NCBI RefSeq assembly: GCF_009299505.1
Contig: NZ_WBSM01000002.1
Location: 1 to 64,000, forward strand
Source of the DNA: Bifidobacterium ramosum
Lineage (GTDB): Bacteria; Actinomycetota; Actinomycetes; Actinomycetales; Bifidobacteriaceae
Direction of reading: 5' to 3'
DNA: 64,000 nt
The notes below the pieces were generated by a model, which was not told the origin of the DNA, made no database searches, and saw nothing but the letters and a program-made list of their open reading frames with translations. Of the stretch, positions 24,862 to 34,994 are shown piece by piece. Numbering within the stretch: position 1 is the first letter of the stretch; every line of letters starts with the position of its first letter. The position numbers and the translations under genes are program-made.

Positions 24862-25010
24862 CTCCAACGTACATACAGTCGATCCGGGCAGGTAAATCGG
24901 CTGTATGTACGTTGGAGGGGGAGCGGCGTTGAGAGGAGTATCTAGCCGTATGGCTTATTCCCTGACGTACATACAGCCGATTTTGGTACCCGGATCGGCT
25001 GTATGTACGT
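24862..25010. repeat. Hairpin-family doublet 7 (units 24867-24912 and 24965-25010), ACGTAC variant
   Basis: Starts are 98 bp apart with inverted loops. Both units have ACGTAC on the left and GTACGT on the right, a paired change from ACGGAC/GTCCGT that keeps the stem. The first stem extends outward by CTCCA/TGGAG. It lies between the 5' end of budA and the 3' end of the next gene. Confidence 0.94.
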
Positions 25011-25088
25011 TGAAGATGGATGCGTGCGGATCATTTGTCATTGTGCCCGTCAGAACGGTGCGGCAGAACGGTCCGTCAGGGCGGCGCG

Positions 25089-25934
25089 TCAGAATGTCGT
25101 GATGACGGCGACGAACGTCAGCAGGCTTGAGACCAGCTCGACCATGCCGACGACGACCGGCCTGAGCCGGCGCCGCCGCGCGATCAGCGGCAACGCGATC
25201 GCACGTGCCATCAGCCAGGCGGCGTCGATCGCCAGCGCCACGAACAGTAGGCCGAATCCCAGCGCGCCCCACAGGCCGAACGTCACCGCCGCCAGCACCG
25301 CATGCCATCCCCACGACGCCAGCAGATACGTGCGGTTGCCGCGTTCGCGGATCATCGTCTTCACGAACAGCACCGACCCGAACTGAACGAGCAGGAACAC
25401 GACGGTCGCCGGCAGCCCGCCGTTGGCCAACGCCGGGAGCGCGGCGCCATTGGCCAGCGTGCCGAACGAGGCGACGACCATCGCCATCGCGCAGGCGGCG
25501 ACGATCGCGACCGCGTTGCCCCACAGCGTGCGCTCGCGCCGCAGCCACGCCGCCGCGAACGACAGCGCGGCCAGCACCAGATACAGCGGCGCCCACCACA
25601 GCACGCCAGGATGGACGATCACGAACGGCAGCCCGACCATCACCAGCAGCACCGTATAGATAACGGTCGGCGGCAGGTACCGGCGCGCGAACCGCGACCG
25701 GATCCACCGTGCGGCCGTGAACTGCACGCAATAGCACAGCATCCATGCCGCGAACAGCCAGACCGTGGCCGCGTTCGGCCCGCCGACGACCATGCCGGCC
25801 AGCGCGGGCAGCAGCGCCATCGCCCATGCGCCGGGCTGGTCGGGGATCCAGTCGTGTGCGGTCGTGCGTCGTGCGGTCGTAGCGCGGTCGGCGGGGCGTG
25901 GTTCGTGCGGCTGCGGCGTCGTGGTCGTGTTCAT
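25089..25934 (-). CDS. YwiC-like polytopic membrane protein
   Basis: 281 aa with about eight or nine hydrophobic helices after a polar N-terminus of 30 residues. The opening DWIPDQPGAWAMALLPALAGMV, the VWLFAAWMLCYCVQFTAARW segment and the arginine-rich loop after TM2-3 match the YwiC-like family, whose function is not known. It uses an ATG start. The upstream gap holds the DnaA-box cluster. Confidence 0.75.
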   Translation of the reverse strand: MNTTTTPQPHEPRPADRATTARRTTAHDWIPDQPGAWAMALLPALAGMVVGGPNAATVWLFAAWMLCYCVQFTAARWIRSRFARRYLPPTVIYTVLLVMVGLPFVIVHPGVLWWAPLYLVLAALSFAAAWLRRERTLWGNAVAIVAACAMAMVVASFGTLANGAALPALANGGLPATVVFLLVQFGSVLFVKTMIRERGNRTYLLASWGWHAVLAAVTFGLWGALGFGLLFVALAIDAAWLMARAIALPLIARRRRLRPVVVGMVELVSSLLTFVAVITTF

Positions 25935-26081
25935 GGTTCATACGGTAGGGGAGTGCGCGGCGACGCGCCAGCGTGCGGGGCGATGGACGGTGGCCGGCCG
26001 GCGACACTCGGCGGTGTGGTGCCAGGTCGGCTGCGACCGGCCGTTTGCGCCCGTCGCGTCGTGTCCGGCGGGGCATCCGAT

Positions 26082-26157
26082 TGTGGACAACCGCACGGTA
26101 GTTGTCCACAATCGGTTGTCCACAAAAAATGTGGATAGACACGCCGAGTGTGGATAA
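26082..26157. promoter_or_regulatory. Cluster of five DnaA-box-like sites
   Basis: TTGTCCACA-type boxes at 26082-26090 (minus), 26102-26110 (plus) and 26116-26124 (plus); CTATCCACA at 26130-26138 (minus); TTATCCACA at 26149-26157 (minus). All lie within 76 bp between divergent genes. TTGTCCACA and TTATCCACA are recognised actinobacterial/general DnaA boxes. No replication gene is nearby. Confidence 0.75.
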
Positions 26158-26225
26158 CCCGTACCGTTCGACCACATACCCCGAAATCATGCAGGTATCC
26201 GTGCCGTAGCCGATACGGTACACGT

Positions 26226-26909
26226 ATGAGCGCGAATACGACACTGACCGAATGGTGTATTGGCAACGAACGGCGGCGGCTGTACGTGTGGGGTCGAACG
26301 GAGTCCGAACGTCGGTCCCTGCGCCGCCGCGCGCAGTCCGGCGAACTGGCGCGCGTCGGCCACGGCTGTTACGTGCGCGGCGAGATGTGGGATCGGCTGA
26401 GCGCGGCGGAACGGTACCGGTGGCTGGTGCGGACGTTGTCGGTACGGCATCCCGATTGGATGTTCGGCGGCATCACCGCCGCCGTGATGTACGGAATCAC
26501 CGATTCGGCACGGCACCTCGGCGCGTTGCATCTCGCCGTGAATCAGGAACGGTGTGGGAAGGATCGCGGCGATGTTCGGTACTGTCTGCTGCCGGATGAT
26601 GAGTGCGGACGTTCGGCGACGGTGGGCGGGGTGCGGGTGACGCCGCTCGGGCGCACGGTGTTCGATTGTCTGCGACGATTGGATTTCCCCGACGGGATCG
26701 TCATGGTCGAATCGGTGCTGCGGCAGGGGATCATGACGCGCGACGAGATGCGGTCGCACTGTCTGACGCTGCCGGGACGCCATCGTCTGCGGGCCCTGCT
26801 CGCGGTGGAGCAGGCGCCCGGCGACACCCGCGACGACGATGAGGCGTACGGCTACGGCGTCATGGTCGAACGCGGCCTCGTCACGCCGCGACACGCCCGA
26901 ACTCCTTAA
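26226..26909 (+). CDS. AbiEi-like antitoxin-domain protein (orphan)
   Basis: 227 aa. The N-terminus (about 1-60, RRAQSGELARVGHGCYVRGE) resembles the winged-helix domain of AbiEi-type antitoxins. The middle (SAAERYRWLVRTLSVRHPDWMFGGITAA) and GVRVTPLGRTVFDCLRRLDF segments match the family's second domain. The C-terminus is Asp-rich and stops shortly after. Relatives in actinobacteria often carry a DUF559 nuclease domain after this point; here it is absent, so the gene may be truncated. No AbiEii-like toxin gene is adjacent. Confidence 0.65.
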   Translation: MSANTTLTEWCIGNERRRLYVWGRTESERRSLRRRAQSGELARVGHGCYVRGEMWDRLSAAERYRWLVRTLSVRHPDWMFGGITAAVMYGITDSARHLGALHLAVNQERCGKDRGDVRYCLLPDDECGRSATVGGVRVTPLGRTVFDCLRRLDFPDGIVMVESVLRQGIMTRDEMRSHCLTLPGRHRLRALLAVEQAPGDTRDDDEAYGYGVMVERGLVTPRHARTP

Positions 26910-26924
26910 GGGTAGGCCTAGTGC

Positions 26925-26941
26925 TTTAATAAACAAGTTGC
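26925..26941 (+). promoter_or_regulatory. Probable S10-operon promoter (-10 and start region)
   Basis: TTTAAT at 26925-26930 followed by AAACAAGTTGC. The 15-nt stretch TAATAAACAAGTTGC (26927-26941) is identical to the -10/start region of tRNA-Ser (46953-46967). A clear -35 is not visible. It would give a leader of about 205 nt before rpsJ, long enough for an L4-type autoregulatory structure. Confidence 0.5.
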
Positions 26942-27144
26942 CTGATTTGGGCTCGCATATTGGAATCAAAAAAGCGAGCGCGGAGCGGGGGTCCACGAGA
27001 GTGGACGAACGCATGCCGCGCACTGATGTGGTTTGGCCACAGGATGCACCTCGTGAGGGGTGTCTTCTGCTGCGGCCAGGTCCGCCGGTGCCCTTGAAGC
27101 AGGCTGGTAAACAGTACACGAATCGCTAGAAAGGGCGGACGGCA

Positions 27145-27453
27145 ATGGCGGGACAGAAAATCCGCATCAGGCTTAAGTCCTATGACCACGAGGTCATCGA
27201 CCAATCGGCGAAGAAGATCGTCGAAACGGTGACGAACGCGGGCGCAACTGTGGTTGGCCCGGTTCCGCTCCCGACCGAGAAGAACGTCTTTGTTGTTATT
27301 CGTTCTCCTCACAAGTACAAGGATTCTCGCGAGCACTTCGAGATGCGCACGCACAAGCGCCTCATCGACATCGTGGACCCGACCCCGAAGGCCGTGGACT
27401 CCCTGATGCACATTGATCTGCCCGCAGATGTCAACATCGAGATCAAGCTGTAA
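27145..27453 (+). CDS. rpsJ: 30S ribosomal protein S10
   Basis: 102 aa, normal length; motifs [17 protein letters not shown] and [13 protein letters not shown]. First gene of the S10 operon, which runs without an obvious internal terminator to rpsQ. S10 also serves as NusE in antitermination. AAAGG lies 9 nt before the ATG. Confidence 0.98.
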   Translation: MAGQKIRIRLKSYDHEVIDQSAKKIVETVTNAGATVVGPVPLPTEKNVFVVIRSPHKYKDSREHFEMRTHKRLIDIVDPTPKAVDSLMHIDLPADVNIEIKL

Positions 27454-27470
27454 GGGAGGAGGGAACCACT

Positions 27471-28118
27471 ATGACTTCGCAGAGAGGTAGCCACAAGGCT
27501 CTGCTGGGCAAGAAGCTCGGCATGACTCAGATCTGGGACGAGAACGGTTTCTTCGTCCCCGTCACCCTCGTTGATGTGTCCACCAACGTGGTGACCGCCG
27601 TCAAGTCCGACGAGACCGACGGCTACAAGGCCGTGCAGATCGGCTATGGCCAGATCGACCCGACCAAGGTGACCAAGCCGCTCGCCGGCCACTTCGCCAA
27701 GGCCGGCGTCACCCCGCGTCGCCACCTCGTCGAGGTGCGCACCGAGGACGCCGCCGAGTACGAGCCGGGCCAGGAGCTGTCCATCGACTTCTTCCCGGAG
27801 GGATCCGAAGTCGACGTGACCGGCACCACCAAGGGCAAGGGCTTCGCCGGCACCATCAAGCGCTGGGGCTTCAAGTCCTACCGTCGTTCTCACGGTTCTC
27901 ACAAGAACGAGCGTCGTCCGGGTTCTGTTGGCGCATGCGCCACCCCGAGCCGCATTCTCAAGGGCAAGCGCATGGCCGGCCGCATGGGTCACGTGACCGC
28001 GACCGCTCAGGGCTTGACCGTCATGTCCGCGGATGCCGAGAACAGCATTCTCGCCATCAAGGGCGCGATTCCGGGCCCGAAGGGCGGCATCGTTCTCGTC
28101 CGCACGGCAGTGAAGTAA
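27471..28118 (+). CDS. rplC: 50S ribosomal protein L3
   Basis: 215 aa. [15 protein letters not shown] at the N-terminus and the extended loop [32 protein letters not shown] and GKRMAGRMG that reaches the peptidyl transferase centre. Strong site GGGAGGAGGG upstream. 17-nt gap from rpsJ. Confidence 0.98.
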   Translation: MTSQRGSHKALLGKKLGMTQIWDENGFFVPVTLVDVSTNVVTAVKSDETDGYKAVQIGYGQIDPTKVTKPLAGHFAKAGVTPRRHLVEVRTEDAAEYEPGQELSIDFFPEGSEVDVTGTTKGKGFAGTIKRWGFKSYRRSHGSHKNERRPGSVGACATPSRILKGKRMAGRMGHVTATAQGLTVMSADAENSILAIKGAIPGPKGGIVLVRTAVK

Positions 28119-28135
28119 GGGGAGTTTGATCAATC

Positions 28136-28801
28136 ATGGCAAACGTTACTCTGAACGTGTCTGACGCCAAGGGCGCTACCACCGGCACCGTCGAGGTTCC
28201 GGCCGACATCTTCGGCCACACCGCCGAAGAGGTCCAGGACCGCATCCCGCTGATCCACCAGGTCGTCGTGGCCCAGCTGGCCGCTGCCCGCCAGGGCACG
28301 CACGCCACCAAGACCCGCGGCATGGTCTCCGGCGGCGGCAAGAAGCCGTGGAAGCAGAAGGGCACCGGTCGTGCTCGTCAGGGCTCCATCCGCGCCCCGC
28401 AGTGGTACCACGGCGGCACCGTGTTCGGTCCGCAGCCGCGCGACTACTCGCAGCGCACCCCCAAGAAGATGAAGGCCGCGGCCCTGCGCTACGTCCTGTC
28501 CGATCGCGCCAACGCCGGTCGCGTCGCCGTTGTGGACTTCGGCATCACCGATACCCCGTCCACCAAGGCCGCCGTCGCCGCGCTGTCCCCGATCACCGAG
28601 AACAAGTTCACCACGGTGGTGTTCTCCCGCGAAAACATCAACGAGTGGCTGTCGGTCCGCAACATTCCGACCGTCCACCCGATTTTCGCCGATCAGCTCA
28701 ACACGTACGATGTGGTCACGGCTCAGTACGTCGTCTTCACCAAGGAGGGCCTCGACGCCTTCCTCGCTGGTAAGACCGAGCCGGCCGTCAAGGAGGCCTG
28801 A
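28136..28801 (+). CDS. rplD: 50S ribosomal protein L4
   Basis: 221 aa. Conserved central region [20 protein letters not shown] and [14 protein letters not shown] lines the exit tunnel. In well-studied bacteria L4 also represses its own operon through the S10 leader. 17-nt gap from rplC. Confidence 0.98.
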   Translation: MANVTLNVSDAKGATTGTVEVPADIFGHTAEEVQDRIPLIHQVVVAQLAAARQGTHATKTRGMVSGGGKKPWKQKGTGRARQGSIRAPQWYHGGTVFGPQPRDYSQRTPKKMKAAALRYVLSDRANAGRVAVVDFGITDTPSTKAAVAALSPITENKFTTVVFSRENINEWLSVRNIPTVHPIFADQLNTYDVVTAQYVVFTKEGLDAFLAGKTEPAVKEA

Positions 28802-28806
28802 TCAGT

Positions 28807-29103
28807 ATGGTCGCTATTCACAAGCCCGCACACGACGTCATCCTGAAGCCTGTCGTCTCCGAGAAGAGCTACGCCTTGTCCGATCGTGGCCAGTACACCT
28901 TCGTGGTGGCCCCGAACGCGAACAAGGTGCAGATCAAGCAGGCTATCGAAGAGATCTTCAAGGTGAAGGTGACGAGCGTCAACACCCTCAACCGCGCTGG
29001 CAAGAAGCAGCGCACCCGCTTCGGTTTCGGCCAGCGCGTCTCCCAGAAGCGCGCGATCGTGACCGTCGCCGAGGGCCAGACGATCGACATCTTCGGCAAC
29101 TGA
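28807..29103 (+). CDS. rplW: 50S ribosomal protein L23
   Basis: 98 aa; [32 protein letters not shown] and [16 protein letters not shown]. It forms the tunnel-exit platform bound by SRP and trigger factor. 5-nt gap from rplD. Confidence 0.98.
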   Translation: MVAIHKPAHDVILKPVVSEKSYALSDRGQYTFVVAPNANKVQIKQAIEEIFKVKVTSVNTLNRAGKKQRTRFGFGQRVSQKRAIVTVAEGQTIDIFGN

Positions 29104-29139
29104 AGGCTAGCCGAGAAAAGTTAAAGGAAGAACTATATT

Positions 29140-29970
29140 ATGGCTATCCGCGTTTATAAGCCGACGACTGCAGGCCGTCGCAACGCTTCCGTCTCGGACT
29201 TCTCCGAGCTCACGCGTTCCACGCCTGAGAAGTCGCTGGTTCGCAAGCTCACCAAGACCGGCGGCCGCAACTCCTACGGCCGTATGACCTCCCGCCATCG
29301 CGGCGGCGGCCACAAGCGCCAGTACCGTCTCATCGACTTCCGTCGCTGGGACAAGGACGGCGTGCCGGCCAAGGTCGCTCACATCGAGTACGACCCGAAC
29401 CGTTCCGCCCGCATCGCGCTGCTGCACTACGCAGACGGCGAGAAGCGCTACATCATCGCCCCGGAAGGCATCAAGCAGGGTGATGTGATCGAGACCGGCG
29501 CCCAGGCCGACATCAAGCCGGGCAACAACCTGCCGCTCAAGAACATCCCGACCGGTACCGTGGTGCACGCCATCGAGCTCAAGCCGCTCGGCGGCGCGAA
29601 GATCGCGCGTTCCGCCGGTGCCGCCGTCCAGCTCGTCGCCAAGGATGGCGCCTACGCCCAGCTGCGTATGCCGTCCGGCGAAATCCGCAACGTGGACGCC
29701 CGCTGCCGTGCCACCGTCGGTGAGGTCGGCAACTCCGACCACGCCAACATCCAGCTCGGCAAGGCCGGTCGCGCCCGTTGGATCGGCAAGCGTCCGTGGA
29801 CCCGTGGTGAATCCATGAACCCGGTCGACCACCCGCACGGCGGTCGTACCCGCGGTGGCAAGCCGCCGGTTTCTCCGTGGGGCAAGGGCGAAGTTCGTAC
29901 TCGCCGTCCGAAGAAGGCTTCGAACAAGATGATTGTTCGTCGTCGTCCGAATGGTAAGAACCGCAAGTAA
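29140..29970 (+). CDS. rplB: 50S ribosomal protein L2
   Basis: 276 aa, normal length. [15 protein letters not shown] at the start, [18 protein letters not shown], and [14 protein letters not shown] holding the conserved His near the peptidyl transferase centre. 36-nt gap from rplW with AAAGGAAG upstream. Confidence 0.98.
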   Translation: MAIRVYKPTTAGRRNASVSDFSELTRSTPEKSLVRKLTKTGGRNSYGRMTSRHRGGGHKRQYRLIDFRRWDKDGVPAKVAHIEYDPNRSARIALLHYADGEKRYIIAPEGIKQGDVIETGAQADIKPGNNLPLKNIPTGTVVHAIELKPLGGAKIARSAGAAVQLVAKDGAYAQLRMPSGEIRNVDARCRATVGEVGNSDHANIQLGKAGRARWIGKRPWTRGESMNPVDHPHGGRTRGGKPPVSPWGKGEVRTRRPKKASNKMIVRRRPNGKNRK

Positions 29971-29985
29971 GGGAGTGTCGAGTAG

Positions 29986-30264
29986 ATGACTCGTAGCATC
30001 AAGAAGGGCCCCTTCGTCGACGCCCACCTGCAGAAGAAAGTCGACGAGCAGAACGAGAAGGGCACCAAGAACGTCATCAAGACGTGGTCCCGCCGTTCGA
30101 TGATCACCCCTGATTTCATCGGACACACGTTCGCTGTTCATGACGGCCGCAAGCACGTCCCGGTGTTCGTCACCGAGGCCATGGTCGGCCACAAGCTCGG
30201 TGAGTTCGCCCCGACCAAGACCTTCAAGGGTCATGTGAAGGACGACAAGAAGGCCCGCCGCTAA
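29986..30264 (+). CDS. rpsS: 30S ribosomal protein S19
   Basis: 92 aa; [19 protein letters not shown] and [27 protein letters not shown] motif (broken up here: [17 protein letters not shown]). Contacts S13 and the A-site finger. 15-nt gap from rplB. Confidence 0.98.
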   Translation: MTRSIKKGPFVDAHLQKKVDEQNEKGTKNVIKTWSRRSMITPDFIGHTFAVHDGRKHVPVFVTEAMVGHKLGEFAPTKTFKGHVKDDKKARR

Positions 30265-30281
30265 AGGATAAGGAATAGAAC

Positions 30282-30641
30282 ATGGAAGCTAAAGCAATCG
30301 CTCGTCACGTCCGCGTGACGCCGCGCAAGGCTCGCCGCATGGTCGACCTCATCCGCGGCAAGCAGGCGACCGAAGCCGTCACCATTCTCAAGTTCGCCCC
30401 GCAGGACGCGTCCCTCCCGGTTCGCAAGGTCCTGGAGAGCGCCATCGCGAACGCTCGCGTGAAGGCCGACAAGGCCGGCGAGCCGTTCCGCGAGAACGAC
30501 CTGATCGTCAAGGAGACCTATGTGGATGAGGGCGTGACGCTCAAGCGTTTCCGCGCTCGTGCCCAGGGCCGTGCCGCTCGTATCAACAAGCGCACCGCGC
30601 ACATCACGGTCGTCGTCGCGTCTAAGGAAGGAGCCCGCTAA
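30282..30641 (+). CDS. rplV: 50S ribosomal protein L22
   Basis: 119 aa; [20 protein letters not shown] at the N-terminus and the tunnel hairpin region [18 protein letters not shown]. 2-nt gap to rpsC, so translation is probably coupled. Confidence 0.98.
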   Translation: MEAKAIARHVRVTPRKARRMVDLIRGKQATEAVTILKFAPQDASLPVRKVLESAIANARVKADKAGEPFRENDLIVKETYVDEGVTLKRFRARAQGRAARINKRTAHITVVVASKEGAR

Positions 30642-30643
30642 AG

Positions 30644-31453
30644 ATGGGTCAGAAGATCAATCCCTTTGGCTACCGCCTGGGCATCACTGAAAACCACCGC
30701 TCCAAGTGGTTCTCCGACTCCAACAAGCCCGGCGAGCGCTACAGCGACTTCGTCCTCGAGGACGACAAGATCCGCAAGGAAATGAACAAGGACCTCGAGC
30801 GTGCGGGCGTGTCCCGCATCGTCATCGAGCGTACCCGCGACCGCGTGCGTGTGGACATCCACACCGCCCGTCCGGGCATCGTGATCGGCCGCCGTGGCGC
30901 CGAAGCCGAGAAGGTTCGCGCCAAGCTCGAGAAGCTCACCGGCAAGCAGGTCCAGCTCAACATCTTCGAGGTCAAGAACGCCGCTCTGGACGCCCAGCTC
31001 GTCGCGCAGGGCATCGCCGAACAGCTGACCAACCGCGTGACCTTCCGTCGCGCGATGCGCAAGGCTCAGCAGGACGCGATGCGCGCCGGCGCCAAGGGTA
31101 TCCGCATCAAGCTCTCCGGCCGCCTCGGCGGTGCGGAAATGAGCCGTTCCGAGTTCTACCGCGAGGGTCGCGTTCCGCTGCAGACCCTGCGCGCCCTGAT
31201 CGATTACGGCTTCTTCGAGGCCAAGACCACCTACGGCCGCATCGGCGTCAAGGTGTGGATCTACAAGGGCGACATGACCGAGCGTGAGTTCGAAGAGCAG
31301 CAGCAGGCGCAGCAGAACAGCCGCCCGGGCCGCCGTGGTGGCGATCGCCGCCCGCGCCGTGGCAACCGTAACGCCGCCGCCCAGCAGCAGGCCGAGGCCC
31401 CGAAGGCCGAGACCGCCGCCGAGGCTCCTGCCGCAACGGAAACGAAGGAGTGA
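30644..31453 (+). CDS. rpsC: 30S ribosomal protein S3
   Basis: 269 aa, longer than the about 235 aa of E. coli because of an Arg/Gln/Ala/Glu-rich C-terminal tail (from about residue 215), common in actinobacteria. It has the KH domain with [19 protein letters not shown] and the mRNA-entry residues in [20 protein letters not shown]. Confidence 0.98.
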   Translation: MGQKINPFGYRLGITENHRSKWFSDSNKPGERYSDFVLEDDKIRKEMNKDLERAGVSRIVIERTRDRVRVDIHTARPGIVIGRRGAEAEKVRAKLEKLTGKQVQLNIFEVKNAALDAQLVAQGIAEQLTNRVTFRRAMRKAQQDAMRAGAKGIRIKLSGRLGGAEMSRSEFYREGRVPLQTLRALIDYGFFEAKTTYGRIGVKVWIYKGDMTEREFEEQQQAQQNSRPGRRGGDRRPRRGNRNAAAQQQAEAPKAETAAEAPAATETKE

Positions 31454-31457
31454 ACTG

Positions 31458-31877
31458 ATGCTTATCCCGAAGAGGACTAAGTACCGCAAGCAGCATCGTC
31501 CGGTCCGCTCTGGCATGTCCAAGGGCGGCAACGAGATCGCGTTCGGCGATTTCGGTATTCAGGCGCTCGCGCCGGCCTACGTGACCAACCGTCAGATCGA
31601 GGCCGCCCGTATCGCCATGACCCGTTACATCAAGCGTGGCGGCCGTGTGTGGATCACGATCTTCCCGGATCGCCCGCTGACCAAGAAGCCGCTGGGCACC
31701 CGAATGGGTTCCGGTAAGGGCACGCCGGAGTTCTGGATCGCCAACGTGCGTCCGGGCCGTGTGATGTTCGAGATCGGTGGCGTTTCGGAAGACGTCGCTC
31801 GCGAGGCTCTGCGCCGCGCTATCGACAAGCTCCCGATGAAGTGCCGCATCATTGCGCGCGAAGGTGGTGATATCTGA
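31458..31877 (+). CDS. rplP: 50S ribosomal protein L16
   Basis: 139 aa from the ATG at 31458; the frame stays open upstream inside rpsC, but the family N-terminus [14 protein letters not shown] fixes the start. Motifs [19 protein letters not shown] and [20 protein letters not shown]. Stop TGA shares a base with the rpmC start. Confidence 0.98.
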   Translation: MLIPKRTKYRKQHRPVRSGMSKGGNEIAFGDFGIQALAPAYVTNRQIEAARIAMTRYIKRGGRVWITIFPDRPLTKKPLGTRMGSGKGTPEFWIANVRPGRVMFEIGGVSEDVAREALRRAIDKLPMKCRIIAREGGDI

Positions 31878-32134
31878 TGGCAATCGGTACCGCTGAATAT
31901 GCAATCAAGAATCTGAACGAGAAGACCAACGAGGAGATCGAAGGTTTCCTCAAGAAGTCCAAGGAAGAGCTGTTCAACCTGCGCTTCCAGCACGCGACTG
32001 GTCAGCTCGAGAACACTGCCCGCCTCAAGGCGGTCAAGCACGACATCGCCAGGATGTACACCGTCCTGCGCGAGCGTGAGCTCGGCATCAGCCAGGCGCC
32101 CGAGGCATCCGACACGAAAGCTGAGGAGAAGTAA
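31877..32134 (+). CDS. rpmC: 50S ribosomal protein L29
   Basis: 85 aa: core helices [20 protein letters not shown] and [19 protein letters not shown], with an acidic extension at the end ([13 protein letters not shown]). Overlaps rplP and rpsQ by one base each (TGATG and TAATG), implying coupled translation. Confidence 0.97.
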   Translation: MAIGTAEYAIKNLNEKTNEEIEGFLKKSKEELFNLRFQHATGQLENTARLKAVKHDIARMYTVLRERELGISQAPEASDTKAEEK

Positions 32135-32394
32135 TGGCTGAAGAGCGTAACTTCCGCAAGGTTCGTCGCGGTTACGTCGTGTCCGAAGCAATGGACAAGA
32201 CGATCACCGTCGAGCTCGAGCAGCGTTCGACCCACCCGCTGTACGGCAAGGTCGTTCGTTCCACCAAGAAGGTCAAGGCCCATGATGAACACAACGACGC
32301 GCACGTTGGCGACCTCGTGAGTATTATGGAGACTCGGCCCCTGAGCAAGACCAAGCGTTGGCGTCTCGATTCCATCATCGAGCGCGCTAAGTAA
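32134..32394 (+). CDS. rpsQ: 30S ribosomal protein S17
   Basis: 86 aa; [39 protein letters not shown] and [13 protein letters not shown]. Last gene of the S10 operon before the hairpin at 32419-32452. Confidence 0.98.
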   Translation: MAEERNFRKVRRGYVVSEAMDKTITVELEQRSTHPLYGKVVRSTKKVKAHDEHNDAHVGDLVSIMETRPLSKTKRWRLDSIIERAK

Positions 32395-32418
32395 CAAGTT
32401 CGGCAAGGCTCCGCGAGT

Positions 32419-32452
32419 CACCCCGCCCATGCTCGTACAGGTGGGCGGGGTG
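32419..32452 (+). terminator. Hairpin at the S10/spc operon junction
   Basis: A perfect 11-bp stem (CACCCCGCCCA / TGGGCGGGGTG) with a 12-nt loop in the 91-bp gap between rpsQ and rplN. No T-run follows, so it may attenuate, process or stabilise the transcript instead of ending it. Confidence 0.6.
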
Positions 32453-32485
32453 CTTGGGGAGAACCAGCTCGGCTAAGGAGAATCA

Positions 32486-32854
32486 ATGATTCAGCAGGAA
32501 ACGCGGCTTCATGTCGCCGACAACACGGGTGCGAAGGAACTCCTCTGCATCCGCGTGCTCGGCGGATCGAAGCGACGCTATGCCGATCTGGGCGACGTGA
32601 TCGTCGCCTCCGTCAAGGACGCGATCCCTGGCGGCTCGGTCAAGAAGGGCGACGTGGTCAAGGCCGTCGTCGTCCGCACCGTCAAGGAGCACCGTCGTGT
32701 GGACGGCTCCTACATCAAGTTCGACGAGAACGCCGCCGTCATTCTCGGCTCCGGCCGTGAACCGAAGGGCACTCGTATCTTCGGACCGATCGCTCGTGAG
32801 CTGCGCGACAAGCGCTTCATGCGTATCGTGTCCCTCGCTCCGGAGGTGATCTGA
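32486..32854 (+). CDS. rplN: 50S ribosomal protein L14
   Basis: 122 aa; [19 protein letters not shown] and [20 protein letters not shown], then [24 protein letters not shown]. First gene of the spc operon; AAGGAG lies 8 nt before the ATG. Confidence 0.98.
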   Translation: MIQQETRLHVADNTGAKELLCIRVLGGSKRRYADLGDVIVASVKDAIPGGSVKKGDVVKAVVVRTVKEHRRVDGSYIKFDENAAVILGSGREPKGTRIFGPIARELRDKRFMRIVSLAPEVI

Positions 32855-32855
32855 C

Positions 32856-33191
32856 ATGGTAGCCAAGATCAAGAGCGGCGACCTGGTCAAGGTCATCCGC
32901 GGCAAGGATAAGGGCAAGGAAGGCAAGGTCACCCGCGTGCTGGCCGACGATCGCCTGATCGTCGAGGGCGTGCAGATCGTCAAGAAGCACGTCCGCGCCA
33001 CGCAGCAGGGCCAGCAGGCCGGCATCGTCTCCGTCGAGGCTCCGATCCATCGCTCCAACGTGATGCTGATCGACCCGGAGACCAAGCAGCCGACCCGCGT
33101 TGGCGTTGTGGTGAAGGAAGAGGCCCGTGACGGCAAGGTGAAGACCGTGCGCGTCCGCGTGGCCAAGAAGTCCGGAAAGGAGCTGGCATGA
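32856..33191 (+). CDS. rplX: 50S ribosomal protein L24
   Basis: 111 aa; KOW motif [20 protein letters not shown] and [15 protein letters not shown]. One base separates it from rplN and its stop overlaps the rplE start (ATGA). Confidence 0.98.
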   Translation: MVAKIKSGDLVKVIRGKDKGKEGKVTRVLADDRLIVEGVQIVKKHVRATQQGQQAGIVSVEAPIHRSNVMLIDPETKQPTRVGVVVKEEARDGKVKTVRVRVAKKSGKELA

Positions 33192-33760
33192 CCGATGCTA
33201 CCGTCGAAGCGCCGGCAACCCCGCGCCTGAAGCAGAAGTACAACGAGGTCATCGTCCCTGAGCTGGAGAAGGAGTTCAACTACTCCAACCCCATGCAGGT
33301 CGCCCGTGTGCAGAAGGTCGTCGTCTCCATGGGCGTCGGCGCCGCTGCCCGCGACTCCAAGCTCATCGAAGGTGCCGTCAAGGACCTGACCCTGATCACC
33401 GGCCAGAAGCCGAAGATCACCAAGGCCAAGAAGTCCGTCGCGCAGTTCCACCTGCGTGAGGGCCAGGCCATCGGCGCATACGTCACCCTGCGCGGCGACC
33501 GTATGTGGGAGTTCCTGGATCGTCTGCTGACCCTCGCGCTGCCCCGTATCCGCGATTTCCGCGGCATCAACGGCAAGCAGTTCGACGGCCAGGGCAACTA
33601 CAACTTTGGTCTCACCGAGCAGTCCATGTTCCACGAGATCGATCCGGATTCGATCGATCACCAGCGCGGCATGGACATCACCGTGGTGACCTCCACCAAG
33701 GACGACAAGGAAGCTTCCGTGCTCCTCAAGCACCTCGGCTTCCCCTTCAAGGAGAACTGA
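33188..33760 (+). CDS. rplE: 50S ribosomal protein L5
   Basis: 190 aa; [59 protein letters not shown] and [10 protein letters not shown]. Binds 5S rRNA. Translation is coupled to rplX by a 4-nt overlap. Confidence 0.98.
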   Translation: MTDATVEAPATPRLKQKYNEVIVPELEKEFNYSNPMQVARVQKVVVSMGVGAAARDSKLIEGAVKDLTLITGQKPKITKAKKSVAQFHLREGQAIGAYVTLRGDRMWEFLDRLLTLALPRIRDFRGINGKQFDGQGNYNFGLTEQSMFHEIDPDSIDHQRGMDITVVTSTKDDKEASVLLKHLGFPFKEN

Positions 33761-33761
33761 T

Positions 33762-33947
33762 ATGGCAAAAACCGCTCTGAAGAACAAGGCGGCCGGCAAG
33801 CCGAAGTTCAAGGTTCGCGCCTACACGCGCTGCCAGGTTTGTGGTCGTCCCCACTCCGTCTACCGCAAGTTCGGCCTGTGCCGCATCTGCCTTCGCGAGA
33901 AGGCTCACCGCGGCGAGCTGCCCGGCGTTACGAAGTCCAGTTGGTAA
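33762..33947 (+). CDS. rpsN: 30S ribosomal protein S14, zinc-binding type
   Basis: 61 aa, the short class Z form. Zinc ligands are CQVC and CRIC in [20 protein letters not shown] followed by RICLRE. One base after rplE. The 90-nt gap to rpsH carries no visible gene. Confidence 0.98.
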   Translation: MAKTALKNKAAGKPKFKVRAYTRCQVCGRPHSVYRKFGLCRICLREKAHRGELPGVTKSSW

Positions 33948-34037
33948 ACATCGACGCTGAAGGTCCGCGGCCCGATCGCCTGATTCGTCAGGCGTGAGGG
34001 CGGCGGAAACCATAGCGAGAAAGGGCAACAAGCCCAA

Positions 34038-34436
34038 ATGACAATGACAGATCCGATCGCAGACATGCTTACGCGTCTGCGTAATGCGAGCGCGGCTAAG
34101 CACGAGACCGTGGATATGCCGTACTCCAAGTTCAAGGCGAACATCGCCGAGATCCTGAAGCGCGAAGGCTACATCAAGGACTTCAGCGCCAAGGAAGCCA
34201 AGGTCGGCCAGACTCTTGAGGTCACCCTCAAGTACGGCCCGAACGGCGAGCGTTCCATCCAGGGCATCAAGCGCATCTCCAAGCCGGGTCTCCGCCGTTA
34301 CGCGAAGTCCGACGCGCTGCCGATGCCGCTCGGTGGTCTCGGTATCGCCATCATCTCGACCAGCTCGGGACTGATGACCCAGAAGGAATGCCTCGACCGG
34401 GGCATCGGCGGCGAGATCGTCGCCTACGTGTGGTGA
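34038..34436 (+). CDS. rpsH: 30S ribosomal protein S8
   Basis: 132 aa; [20 protein letters not shown] at the start and [20 protein letters not shown] near the end. A second ATG two codons in (34044) could also serve. S8 represses the spc operon in E. coli. Confidence 0.98.
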   Translation: MTMTDPIADMLTRLRNASAAKHETVDMPYSKFKANIAEILKREGYIKDFSAKEAKVGQTLEVTLKYGPNGERSIQGIKRISKPGLRRYAKSDALPMPLGGLGIAIISTSSGLMTQKECLDRGIGGEIVAYVW

Positions 34437-34453
34437 GAAAGGAGAGCTGACAC

Positions 34454-34993
34454 ATGGCATCGCATATTGGTAAGCTCCCCGTCGCCATCCCGGCCGGCGT
34501 GGAAGTCACTATCGACGGTCAGAACTTCTCCGCCAAGGGCGCGAAGGGTTCCGACTCCTACGTCATTCCCGAAGGCATCACCGCTGTGGTCGAGGGCAAC
34601 GAGATCGTCCTCACTCCGGCCGATGACCTGCGTCCGACCCGTGCCAAGCACGGTCTGGCCCGCGCCATCGTCGCCAGCATGGTCAAGGGCGTGCACGAAG
34701 GCTACGCCAAGACCCTGCAGATCGTTGGCACCGGTTACCGCGCCACCCTCAAGGGCAAGAGCATCGAGTTCGCTCTCGGTTACTCGCACACCATCACCGT
34801 CGACCCGGCCGAAGGCATCGAGTTCGAAGTGCCGAACGCCAACACGGTGATCGTCAAGGGCACCGACAAGCAGGCCGTTGGCCAGGCTGCGGCCAACATC
34901 CGCAAGCTGCGTGCTCCGGAACCCTACAAGGGCAAGGGCATCAAGTACGCTGACGAGCACATCCTGCGCAAGGCTGGAAAGGCTGGTAAGTGA
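34454..34993 (+). CDS. rplF: 50S ribosomal protein L6
   Basis: 179 aa; [37 protein letters not shown] and [31 protein letters not shown] lies upstream. Confidence 0.98.
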   Translation: MASHIGKLPVAIPAGVEVTIDGQNFSAKGAKGSDSYVIPEGITAVVEGNEIVLTPADDLRPTRAKHGLARAIVASMVKGVHEGYAKTLQIVGTGYRATLKGKSIEFALGYSHTITVDPAEGIEFEVPNANTVIVKGTDKQAVGQAAANIRKLRAPEPYKGKGIKYADEHILRKAGKAGK

Positions 34994-34994
34994 T

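Noticed and set aside
26082-26157. Chromosomal origin of replication
   Set aside because: DnaA boxes are present, but no dnaA, dnaN, recF or rpmH lies nearby and no long AT-rich unwinding region is seen.
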